Shown: in pieces, positions 53,193 to 64,000 of the stretch
How the letters are laid out: every line of letters begins with the position of its first letter
Position numbering within the stretch: position 1 is the first letter of the stretch
NCBI GenBank assembly: GCA_021234155.1
Contig: JAJEKV010000026.1
Location: 18,158,617-18,222,616, forward strand
DNA: 64,000 nt
Reading direction: 5' to 3'
DNA from: Isoetes taiwanensis
Taxonomy: Eukaryota; Streptophyta; Lycopodiopsida; Isoetales; Isoetaceae
The notes under the pieces: generated by a model
Told to the model about the DNA's origin: nothing
Seen by the model: only the letters and a program-made list of their open reading frames with translations
Databases searched by the model: none
Made by a program: the position numbers and the translations under genes

Positions 53193-56100
53193 GAATGTTT
53201 GAGCCCTGGGGTGGCATGTTTGAGCCCAGGGTGGCGGTTTGATAAGTTCTCCTGACGATGTTGGATTTTTTGGCCCTTATCGAACGAGGGCCCTTGAACG
53301 AAGGATTCAAATCTCGGATAGGGGAACCGAGATCCTGGAGTGTGGTCTTTAGCGCCGCGTGGCCCCCGCCGCCAGAAAGGCTGCCTCTGGGAAACTTTTT
53401 GGGGCTCGCCTCTTGGGTTCGGACTCTCCCTCTAATGAGACCGGCCTTGCAAGGTCCTGGCCTTGTTTGACTTTGGGCAAGTGTGCAAAGCTACCGTGCA
53501 AACGCCCAACAACAGTGCCGTTTCGGACCGCTCTAATGCAAACACTTTGATCTAAACCTTGTCCGAAATTTTGAAAACCGCATGTATGTTGGCGATAACT
53601 TTAGGAAGCCTCCGCACAAAAAAATCAGAATTTAATTCCGTACTATGCATTAATTACGAATTTATGAATGTCTTGCTACCGCAAAAAGTCGCCTTTTACT
53701 TAACCGCCACAACGGGAGGAGTACAGATCCAAACTCCATTCCGGCCAGGCCTCTTGCTTCTCTCTCAACCGTATCTTATCTACCAAGTCCCAAGTAAAGG
53801 ACTGTAAACTCGGCAAGACCCAAAACGCAAACCCCCGCTAGAACCCTCGCAACTCATAGGGTTTACGCTTCGAGGCTCTACCTTGTCGATTCGACTAGGA
53901 CCTTTGCGCCGGTCTTGACGTGAGGGGGTGTTGACGCGAGCACGGACCCTAAAACCATCCGAAGGCGCTTTGCCCCCAAAAGTCCTCTCCCGGCTCCCCG
54001 GGCGACGGACGGGCAACTTCCCCTCCTCCCATCGTGATTCGCTCGCCAATGGACTTAACGCCGACATTGCTCTAGGGACCAAGTTTAATGGCCAAAAGAC
54101 CACCCCTCTCGAGGTAGCGGCCAAACTATCTCATGTCCAACACACTTCGTAGTCAATTGGCCTAGGAGCCGGCACCGGCCGGTCAATCGCAAACGTAGGG
54201 CGTAAGTGTTTTTCTTTCTTTGCAAAACCGACCGCGGCAACTTGGTCTCTAGGGTAACTTCGCCTCCCTAACGATGTGGCGAAGTCGAATCGCCATTCCG
54301 AGTTCCGCAATGTCCGAACGACAAAACACTTTGGTTTCTACACGGCCGACCGCTAGACGCTTTCGGGTTTGATAAGTTCTCACCGGACGGATGTTGGATT
54401 TTTTTTTTGACCTTATCGGTGATGGGCCCTTTGAACGGGCGGATTCAACGGCCGGATAGGGGAACCGAGATCCGGAGTGTGGTCTTTAGCGTCATCGGCC
54501 CCCGGGAGCCGCCTGCCAGAAAGGTCGCCTCGAAACTTTTTGGGGCTCGCCTCCCCGGGTCCGGACTCTCCCTCTAATGAGGTGGCCTTGCAAGGTCTGG
54601 CCTTATTTGACTTGGGCAAGTGTGCTTTTCGGGCGCCCAACAACAGCTGCCCTGACCGTTCTAATGCAAACACTTTGATCTAAACCTTGTCCGGAAATTT
54701 TGAAAACTGGCCTCAGTATGTTGGCGATGACTTAGGAAGCCTCCGCCGACAAAAAAATCAGAATTTAATTCCATACTATGCATTAATTACGAATTTATGA
54801 ATGTCTTGCTACCGCAAAAGTCGCCTTTACTTAACCGCCACAACGGAGGAGTACGTATCCAAAATCCATTCCGCCGCCAGCCCTTTGCTTCGCGCTCTCA
54901 ATCGCATCTTATCAGCCAAGTCCCAAGTGCAAAGGACCAAAACTCGGCACCCAAAACGCAAACCCCTCGCTAGAACCCGCAACTCATGGGTTTATGTTTC
55001 GAGGGCTCTATCCTTGTCGATTCGACTAGGACCTTGCGCCGCGGTCTTGACGTAGAGGGGGTGTTGACGCCGAGCACACGGACCCTAAAACCATCCGGAA
55101 GCAGCTTTGCCCCAAAAGTCCTCTCCCGGCGGCCCCGGTGACGGACGCAACTTCCCTCTCCCGAATCATGATTCGGCTCGCCAATGGACTCTAACGCCGA
55201 CGCTGCCCCTGGGACCAAGTTTCATGGCCAAAAGACCACCCCTTCGAGGTAGGCGTCAAACTATCTCATGTCCAACACACTCGTAGTCAATTGGCCCTAG
55301 GAGGTGGTCACCGAATCACCGCAACGTAGGGCGTAAGTGTTTCTTTCTTTTGCAAAACTGACCGCAACTTGGTCTCTAGGGTAATTTCGCCTCCCTAAGA
55401 TGTGCGGCGGTTGAATCGCCATTCCGGAGCCTCCGCGAATGTCCGAACGACAAAACACTTTGGTTTCTACACCTGGCCGACCGCGGGGACGCTTCGGTTT
55501 GATAAGTTCTCACGGACGGATGTTGGATTTTTTGACCTTATCGAGACAAAATTCCTTGAACGGAAGGATTCAACGGCGGATAGGGGAACCGAGATCCGGA
55601 GTGTGGTCTTTAGCGCACGGCCCCCCGGGAGCCGCCTCCTGAAAGGCCTCGGAAACTTTTTTGGGGCTCGCCTCCCGGGGTCCTGACTCTCCCTCTAATG
55701 AGGTGGCCTTGCAAGGTCCGGCCTTATTTGACTTGGGCAAGTGTGCCGCCTCACCGCCCAACAACAGTCGCCCCTGACCGCTCTAATGCAAACACTTTGA
55801 TCTAAACCTTGTCCTAAAAATTTTGAAAACTAGCTTGTATGTTGGCGATGACTTAGGAAGCCCTCACCGACAAAAAATCAGAATTTAATTCCATACTATG
55901 CATTAATTACGAATTTATGAATGTCTTGCTACTACAAAAGCCGCCCTTTACTTAACGCCACAACGGGAGGAGTACAGATCCAAACTCCATTCCGCCGGGC
56001 CCCTTGCTTCGCGTTCTCAACGCATCTTATCGGCCAAGTCCCAAGTGCAAAGGACCAAAACTTCGCACCAAAACGCAAACCCCGCTAGAACCCGCAACTC

Positions 56101-57240
56101 ATGGGGTTTACGCTTTGGAGGCTCTATCCTTGTCGATTCTCGACTAGGACCTTGCGCCGTGTCTTGACGTAGGGGGGGTGTTGATGCCAGAGCACGGACC
56201 CTAAAACCATCCGAAGCAGCCTTGCCCAAAAGTCCTCTCCCCGGCCCCCGGCAACGGGGCGGGCAACTTCCCTCTCGGAATCATGATTCGCTCGCCAATG
56301 GACTCGGAACGCCGACATTGCCCCGGGATCAAGTTTCATGGCTTAAAAGACCACCCCTTCTCGAGGTAGCGCCAAACTATCTCATGTCCAACACACTCGT
56401 AGTCAATTGGCCTAGGAGGTGGTACCGCCGAATCACCGCAACGTGGGGCGTGTCAGTGTTTCTTTCTTTTTTGCAAAACCGACCGTGCAACTTGGTCTCT
56501 AGGGTAATTTCGGCCCTCGACGATGTGGCGAAAGTCGAATCGCCATTCCGAGCCTCCGCGCAATGTCCTAACAACAAAACACTTTGGTTTCTACACCTGG
56601 CCGGCCAGACGCCAGCGGTTTGATAAGTTCTCCTGACGGATATTGGATTTTTGGACCTTATCGAGCCGTGGCCCTTGAACGGCGGATTCAACGGCTTGAT
56701 AGGGGAACCGAGATCCCGGGAGTGGGTCTTTAGCGCACGACCCTCCCGGGAGCGCAAGGAAAGGTCGCCTCTGAAACTTTTTGTGGCTCGCCTCTTGGGG
56801 TTCGACTCTCCCTCTAATGAGGCGGCCTTTGCAAGGTCCTGGCCTTGTTTGACTTGGGCAAGTGTGCCAGCTCTACGCCCAACAACAGCCGCCTTGACCG
56901 CATTTTAATGCAAACACTTTGATCTAAACCTTGTCCGGAAATTTTGAAAACCGGCATGTAATGCTATTGGCGACTTAAAAAGCTCACGACAAAAATCAGA
57001 ATTTAATTCCTTACTATGCATTAATTACGAATTTATGAATGTCTTTGCTACTTGCCTAACAACAGTCGCCTAGACCGCTCCAATGCTACCTATTTGATCG
57101 AACTTTATCCGAAATTCTAAAAATTTGCCTCAGTATGCTGGGGATGACATAGGAAGCCAACCGACAAAAAATCAGAATTTAATTCCATACCATGCATTAA
57201 TTACGAATTTATGAAGCATGAATGCAAAAGAACGATAACT
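53193..57240. repeat. Inner tandem array, 1.12-kb monomers (type A)
   Basis: Phase mark GCATTAATTACGAATTTATG occurs at 53647, 54780, 55900 and 57018 (spacing 1133, 1120, 1118), then prematurely at 57194. Other marks repeat in step: GGTTTGATAAGTTCTC at about 53237, 54367, 55496 and 56619. Monomers are alignable with the outer type B monomers but form their own subfamily (TTTGATAAGTTC against TTTGACAAGTTC). Short open frames recur once per monomer with no protein similarity I recognise. Confidence 0.85.
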
Positions 57241-57540
57241 AAAAAAATTCTCGTGATCGAAAAAGGTGGAATTTTGACAAGCGGTTACGCGTGCGGTCAT
57301 GGACATGAGAAAACATTTCACTAGGATATGCAGTGTTGGTGCACGATGAAATAGCTCGAAGTCTTCCGTAGCTCACATGTCGCCACAAAAGTTCTCTTTA
57401 ATGAAGGCCCCGGCGATGGACGAAGCAATTTCCCCTCTCCAAAACCATGATTTGGCTCTTCCAATGGACCTCGTATTATCGACATTACCCCGGGGACCAA
57501 CTTTCGCGGGCCGAAGACCACCCTTGTTCTCCAAAAGAAC

Positions 57541-57821
57541 AAAGTACACTAGACGCCCGCCAGACGTCCCGCCGACGACGTCACGTCGCCGCGACGCGAC
57601 GCCACGCCGCACAAAAGTGACGCGACGCTGCGATGCGACGTGGTGCACTGGCGCGTGATTGATCTCCGCCACGTCATTTGTCGACGTCGCGACCATTGAC
57701 GCCGCATGCGACGTATGCGCGCGTGACGCCGCATTGACGCCGCATGGTCGCACGTATTTGCGACGCCACGCCGCACGGGCGCCGCAAGCCCACGCCGCTA
57801 AATGTCCATTCTCTTGTTGTG
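57541..57821. repeat. Right subterminal GCGACG region and TIR
   Basis: CpG-rich, built from GACGCCGC, GCGACG and CACGCCGC variants, mirrored by 50990-51200 at the left end. The last 29 bases are the terminal inverted repeat. CACTA transposases bind such subterminal motifs in known cases. Confidence 0.7.
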
Positions 57822-60800
57822 ATTCTCTCTATTCATATGCCTTGATACCTGAAACACAACCATCATCACAAGCAACCAAATCTAAAACCCCCCTCCCCCC
57901 CAACCCGCAGTAGTCTTTTTGCTTTTCGTAAATCATTTATCTTCATTCTAGTAGTTATGATGCTTTTCAGAATCATTTATCTTCATTCTAATAGTTATGA
58001 TGCTTATATTCTCAATGCAATCTTAGACCAAGTATAACGCCCAAATGAGCCAAGGTCAACCCCAAGTACAACGATCCCACAAACTCCATTCCTTTGACCT
58101 TAGCTAACCCTTTGACCTAGACCTTCTCCTAAAATTTTCGAAAATTGGGTTGTAGGCTTTGGAGATGGATTAGGAATCGGTGGGCAAAAAAATCGAAATT
58201 TATTTTAAAACAATGCATTAATTGCCAATTTATGAATGTCTTGCCATCAAAAAAGCCCAATTACATCGGAGGAAGATGCACCAAACCCCTCGCTCCGTCA
58301 GTTCCTTGCTCAGTATTCTCCGGCCGCGGCTTCTTACCCGATTCCAAGTGCAACGGACCAAGTCTACCCGCCCCCAAAACGCCAAACCCTTCTAGAACCC
58401 GCAACCCACCGGGGTTTACGTTTTGGAGGCTCTCTCCCTTGTCGGTTCAAAGGGACCTTTAGCCAGTGACTTGGCGATGGAATGGGGGTGTGACGGCAGA
58501 GCACTAACCCTAAAATCCCCCTAAGCCGCCATCCCGGCCTCTCTCCCAAGGCCCTCGGGGCTGACGCGCGACCTCCTCTCGAATCGCTGATTTGGCTCGC
58601 CAATGGACTCGAACGCCGACATTGCCCCAGGGGACCAAGTTCCTTGGCGAGAAGACAACCCGACCTCCAAGAAGCGCCAAAGTAGCTCACTTCCATCACA
58701 CTCGTAGTCAATTGGCCTAGGATGTGGATCTTGGGGATAATTGTCGTGGGAGGGTGGAGTGTTTCTTTCTTTTGCAAAACCGACCTTGTAACTTGCCCTA
58801 GGTAATTTCGCCATTCCTCGACGATTTGGCGGGTCGACCGCCATTCAGAGCCTCCCCTGCGTGCCCGACGACAAGACACTGCGGTTTCTACAAGGTCAAT
58901 CCTCGGGCGCCCAGGTTTGACAAGTTCTCCTGACCGATCACGGAATCTTTTGGGCCTTCCCAAAGGGGCCCCCGAATCGGAGGATCCAACGGCCGGATAG
59001 GGGCAGGGCTCCGGAGGGTGGTCATTAGCGTCTGACCCGGGGGGCGCCGCCCCAGAAGGGCTACCTCGAACTTTTTTCGATCCCGCCTCTTGGGGTCCGG
59101 ACTCTCCCCTCTTGTGAGGGATCCCCCCCAAGGTCCCGGCCCTCGCTTGACTTGGGGAAGGGTGCCTTGGCTTCGGTTGCCACAGCGGGCTGCCTGACCG
59201 TTCTAAATGCTAACCCTTTGACTTAGACCTTCTCCAAAAATTTCAAATTGGGGTGTCTTTGGAGATGGACTAGGAATCCACGGCAAAAAAAATCAGAATT
59301 TATTTTCGTACAATGCATTAATTGCGAATTTATGAATGTCTTGCCAATTGCAAAAGCGCCCCCCGACTTCTACTTGCCACATCGGGAGGAGGACATGCCC
59401 AAACTCACTCCGTCAGTTCTCCTTGCTCCGTATTCTACGCAGCTTCTCGGCCGGGTCCCAAGTGCAGGGACCAAGTCTCGGCCCCAAAACGCAAACCCTT
59501 CTAGAACCTGGCAACCCACAGGGTTTACGTTTTGGAGGCCCTCTCCTTGTCAGATTTGGCCGGGACCTTGCGCCGTGACTTGACGTGGAGTGGGGGTGTT
59601 GGCCTTGAGCACGGACCCTAAAATCCCCAAAGCTGCTTGCCCCGTTTCCTCTCCCCAAGGCCCCGGGGGGCGACGGCAACCTCCCTCTCCCGAAATCATG
59701 ATTTGGCTCTGCCAATGGACTCCCAAACGCCGACATTGCCACAGGGGACCAAGTTCCGCGGGCGAAGACCAAAACTTCGGCCCCAAAACATAAACCCTTC
59801 TAGAACCCGACAACTCCACAGGGGTTTACATTTCGGAGGCCCTCTCCTTGTCTCCATTTGGCCGGGACCTTGCGCCATGTCTTGACGTGGAGTGGGGGTG
59901 TTGGCCTTGAGGCGGGGACCCTAAAATCCCGGAAGTTGCTTGCCCCGAATTGGGTTCATTACAAGTTAATTATGCCATCCATGCCAAATAGCTTTAGGGA
60001 GCAATCCGTTGAACAAGGGCATTCTCTCTATCCATATGCCTTGATACTACACACAAACCATCATCACAAGCAACCAAATCTAAAACCCCCTCCCCAACCC
60101 GCTAAAGAGTCTTTTGCTTTTCTCAGAATCATTTATCTTCATTCTAGTAGTTATGATGCTTTTTATGTAATCATTTATCTTCATTCTAATAGTTATGATG
60201 CTTATATTCTCAATGCAATCTTAGACCAAGTATAACGCCCAATGAGCCAAGGTCAACCCCAAGTACAACGATCCCACAAACTCCATTCCTTTGACCTTAG
60301 CTAACCCTTTGACCTAGACCTTCTCCTCAAAATTTCAAAATTGGGTCATGTCTTTGGAGATGGATTAGGAATCCAAACGGCAAAAAATCAGAATTTATTT
60401 TCGTTACAATGCATTAATTGCGAATTTATGAATGTCTTGCCCATTGCGCAAAAAGCCCCCTAATTACATCGGGAGGAAGACATGCACCCAAACTCCGCCC
60501 GCCGGTTCCCCTTGCTTCTCAGTATTCTCCTACTGCAGCTTCGCCCAATTCCAAGTGCAACAGACCAAGTCTCGGCCCCCAAAACGCAAACCCTTCTAGA
60601 ACACCGCAACCCACGGGTTTACGTTTTGGAGGCTCTCCTTGTCGATTCGGTACGGACCTTTGCGCCGTGACTTGACGTGGAATGGGGTGTTGGCCGCCGT
60701 GAGCCACGGACCCTAAAATCCCCAGGCTGCTTTGCCCAATTTCCTCTCCCCAAAGGCCCTGGGGCCGGACCGAATACCTCCGCTCTCGGATCGCGATTGG

Positions 60801-63800
60801 CTCTGCCAATGGACTTAGAACGTCGACATTGCCATAGAGACCAAGTTCCTTGGCCGTAAGACCACCACCTCCAAGAAGCACCAAAGTAGCTCACTTCCAT
60901 CACACTCAGTAGTCAATTGGCCTAGGATGTGGATGCTGGATAATCTTGTCGTGGAGAGGCATGAGTGTTTCTTTCTTTTGCAAAACCGACCTTGTAACTT
61001 GCTCCCTAGGGTAATTTCGCCATTCCTGACGATTTGGCGGGGTCGATCTGCCATTCCGAGCCTCCCGCGTCGGCGACAAGACATGCGGTTTCTACAAGGC
61101 CGACCTCGGGGCCGCCCGCGGTTTTGACAAGTTCTCCGGACCCATCCGGAATCTTTTGGGCCTTCCCAAGAGGGGCCTCCGAATCGGAGGATCCAACGGT
61201 CGGATAGGGGACCCGGGCTCGAGAGGGTGGTCATTAGCGCAGCAAAGGGAGCGTTGCCGGAAGGGCTACCTCGAACTTTTTTTCATCCCCTCTTGGGGTC
61301 CTGGACTCTCCCCTCTTGTGAGGGATCCCTCAAGGTCCCGGCCTCGTTTGACTTTGGGAAGGGTGCCGGCTTGGTTGCCCTGCAACGGGCTGCCCCGACC
61401 GTTCTAATGCTAACCCTTTGACTTAGACCTTCTCCCAAAATTTCGAAAATTGGGTTGTGTGCTGGAGATGGACTAGGAATCCAGCTGGCAAAAAATCAGA
61501 ATTTATTTTCGTACAATGCATTAATTGCATTTTCTTTCAATTGGCCTAGGATGTGGATGTGGGATACTGTCGTGGAGGGCGTGAATGTTTCTTTCTTTTG
61601 CAAAATCGACCTTGTAACTTGCTCCCTAGGGTAATTTCACCATTCTGGACGATTTGGCAGGGTCGATCTGCCATTCGAACCTCCGATTTTTCGAGCGACA
61701 AGACACTACGGTTTACGCAAAGTGACCTCGGGGCGCCCAGCGGTTTGACAAGTTCTCCCGGACCCGATCACGGAATCTTTTGGGCCTTCCTTGAAGGGGC
61801 CCTGAATGGAGGATCCAGCGGTCGGATAGGGGAGCCGGGCTCCACCATGAGGGTGGTCGTGGCGTCTACGGCCCGGGGGGCTGCTAGGGAAGGGCTGCCT
61901 CGGGAACTTTTGGATCCCGCCTCTTGGGGTCCGGACTCTACCCTCTTGTGAGGGATCCACAAGGTCAGTCGGCCTCGTGGCCTCGTTTGACTTGGGGAAG
62001 GGTGCCGGCTCGGTTGCCACAGCAGGGCTGCCAAACCCGGCCGTAATGCTTTGACCCTAGACCTTTGACCTAGACCTTCTCCGAAAATTTGAAAATTGGG
62101 TTGTGTCTTTGGAGATGGATTAGGAATCTAGGCGGCAAAAAATCAGAATTTATTTTCGTACAATGCATTAATTGTGAATTTATGAATGTCTTGCCACCCT
62201 CGCGCCCCCCGGACTTCTACTTGCCACATGGGAGGAGGACAGGCCCAAACTTTGCTCGTCCAGTTCCCCTTGCTCCATATTCTCGGCTGCGGCTTCTCGG
62301 CCAGGTCCCAAGTGCAACAGACCAAGTCTCGCCCCCCAAAAACATAAACCCTTCTAGAACACAGCAACCCACCCGGGGTTTACGTTTTGGAGGCCCTCTC
62401 CTTGTTAGATTTGGCCGGGACCTTGCGTGCGTGACTTGGCGTGGAGTGGGGTGTTGACGCTAGAGCCACGGACCCTAAAAATCCCCGGCCGCTTGCCCAA
62501 TTTCCTCTCCCCAAGGCCACAGGGGCCCGGACCAGGCGACCTCCCTCTCCCGGGAATCGCGATTTTGCTCTGCCAATGGACTCGGAGCGTTGACATTGCC
62601 ACAGGGACCAAGTTCCGTGGCGGAAGACCACCCGACCTCAAGAAGCGACAAAGTAGCTCACTTCCATCACACTCGTAGTCAATTGGCCTAGGATGTGGAT
62701 CTGCGGGATCTTGTGTCGTGGGGGGAAGTGAGTGTTTCTTTCTTTTGCAAAACCGACCTTGTAACTTGCTCCTAGGCTAATTTACCCATTCGGACGATTT
62801 GGCGGCGGTCGATTTGCCGATACGGAGCCTCCCGGTGCGAGCGACAAGACCTTGCGGTTTCTACAAAGGCCGACCTCGGGGCGCCCCAGCGGTTTGACAA
62901 GTTCTCCGGACCGATCTGGAATCTTTTGGGCCTTCCCAGAAGAGGGGCCCTGAGCAGACGATCAGCGGTCGGATAGGGGAACCCGGACTCCGGGAGGTGG
63001 TCATTAGCGTGCAGACCCCGGGGCGCTGCCGAGGAAGGGCTGCCTCGGGAGCGTTTTGGATCCCGCCTCTTGGGAATCCGGACTCTCCCTTCTGGCCTCG
63101 TTTGGCTTGGGAAGGGTGCGGCTCCCGGTTGCCACGCAATGGGCTGCCCGACCCGTTCTAATGCTAACCCTTTGACCTAGACCTTCTCGAAAATTTGAAA
63201 ATTGAAATTTGTGTCTTTGGAGATGGATTAGGAATCAATTGGCAAAAAAATCAGAATTTATTTTAGTACAATGCATTAGTGCGAATTTATGAATGTCTTG
63301 CCAACCAAGCGCCCCCGACTTCTTTGCCACGCCGGGAGGAGGGCTGAGGCCCAAACTACGCTCCGTCGGTTCCTTACTCCGTATTCTCATTTGCGGCTTC
63401 TCGGCCCGATTCAAGTCATGAGACCAAGTCTCGGCCCCCCAAGCATAAACCTTCTAGAACACAGCAACCCCACGGGGTTTCGTTTTGGAAGCCCTCCTTG
63501 TCAGGTCGGCGGGACCTTGCGCCGTGACTTGGCGTGGAGTGGGGGTGTTGGCGCGAGCCACGGACCCTAAAATCCCGGGCGCTTGCCCCATTTCCTCTCC
63601 CAAGGCCACAGGGACCGACAGGCAACCTCCCTCTCCCGGAATCGCGATTTGGCTCTGCCAATAGACTCAGGCTTGTCGACATTGCCACAGGGACCAAGTT
63701 CCGTGCCCCGAGAGACCACCCGACCTCAAGAAGCGCCAAAGTAGCTCACTTCCATCACACTCGTAGTCAATTGGCCCTAGGATGTGGATGCGGGATACTG

Positions 63801-64000
63801 TCGTGGAGGCGTGAGTGTTTCTTTCTTTTACAAAACCGACCTTATAACTTGCTCCTAAGATAATTTCGCCATTAGGACGATTTGGCGGTCGATCGCCATT
63901 CGAGCCTCCGGTGCCCCGACGACAAGACACTGCGGTTTCTACAAAGGCCTCGGGGCGCCCAGCGGTTTGACAAGTTCTCCCCGGACCGATCTGGAAGCTT
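57822..64000. repeat. Outer 1.1-kb tandem array (type B), to the edge
   Basis: Phase marks at 58215, 59315, 60411, 61518, 62165 and 63273 give spacings of 1100, 1096, 1107, 647 and 1108. The 647-bp monomer (61518-62165) has lost about 450 bp after its phase mark. Two monomer kinds alternate irregularly: one with the TTTGACAAGTTCTCC half, and one (59315-60411, and the interrupted 50263 monomer) with GAACAAGGGCATT instead. No gene recognised; the open frames are short and recur with the monomer. Confidence 0.85.

Larger units (their letters stand above)
50970..57821. mobile_element. 6,852-bp CACTA-like element, TSD ATT
   Basis: Left end CACAACAAGAAAAAGGGTCA then TTTAGCGACG; right end, read inverted, CACAACAAGAGAATGGACAT then TTAGCGGCG. 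TSD ATT lies at 50967-50969 and 57822-57824. The array copy at 60010-60040 (GGGCATTCTCTCTAT) shows the empty site. Excision leaves a monomer of 1,100 bp, the array period. The CAC ends close to the common CACTACAAGAAA, 3-bp TSD and GCGACG subterminal repeats identify the CACTA superfamily. It carries no transposase and seems an internally deleted relative of the surrounding element. Confidence 0.9.

Noticed and set aside
57373-57776. R-rich frames in the GCGACG region
   Set aside because: They follow from repeated GACGCC motifs and have no coding features.
53193-64000. CRISPR array or rDNA intergenic repeats
   Set aside because: The monomer is 1.1 kb with no short spacer structure, no 18S, 5.8S or 25S sequence is present, and the genome is eukaryotic.

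Overview
The window is nuclear DNA from a land plant, and it is almost entirely transposable-element sequence. The evidence for a plant is spliceosomal introns with GT/AG borders, a plant-type LINE whose ORF1 carries a DUF4283-like domain, fragments of plant genes (PLS-type PPR protein, non-specific lipid transfer protein, purine permease, casein kinase 2 alpha) and CACTA-style transposon ends. I cannot fix the lineage; the density of nested insertions suggests a large genome. I see no clearly intact host gene.

Region 1 (1-32.4 kb) is an old two-gene element. A minus-strand accessory gene runs from 5210 off the left edge. A plus-strand gene (8669 to 31786, with probable 5' exons at 5.5-5.95 kb) encodes a transposase-like protein of the DUF7869 type. 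Both are decayed. The plus gene is split by a 13,650-bp TIR element (10424-24073, TSD TAAT) that carries fragments of CK2 alpha, purine permease and unidentified genes plus a Helitron 3' end. It is split again by a 6,525-bp LINE (25211-31735, 13-bp TSD). Removing both insertions, with one copy of each TSD, restores continuous coding sequence across both junctions. A 321-bp MITE (4765-5085, TSD GAGG) sits at the end of exon 1 of the minus gene.

Region 2 (32.4-40.3 kb) holds a second copy of that MITE (32773-38829, TSD GGCT). About 5.8 kb has been inserted inside it, containing a SINE, an unidentified gene remnant, an nsLTP pseudogene and a PPR pseudogene. Two short possible exons lie on either side of this composite.

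Region 3 (about 40.6-64 kb) looks like a second large CACTA-like element. It has, in order, a pol III-like triple repeat (41.1-41.4 kb), a plus-strand DDE-type transposase pseudogene (41.8-45.7 kb), a convergent coiled-coil gene (46.7-48.25 kb), an 800-bp polypurine tract, a GCGACG-rich block and then a tandem array of about 1.1-kb monomers that runs off the right edge. Nested inside that array is a 6,852-bp relative (50970-57821, TIR CACAACAAGA, TSD ATT). It has the same triple repeat, polypurine tract, GCGACG block and its own array of 1.12-kb monomers. Removing it restores one 1,100-bp monomer of the outer array. The simplest reading is that the array is an internal part of this transposon family and that one member inserted into the array of another.
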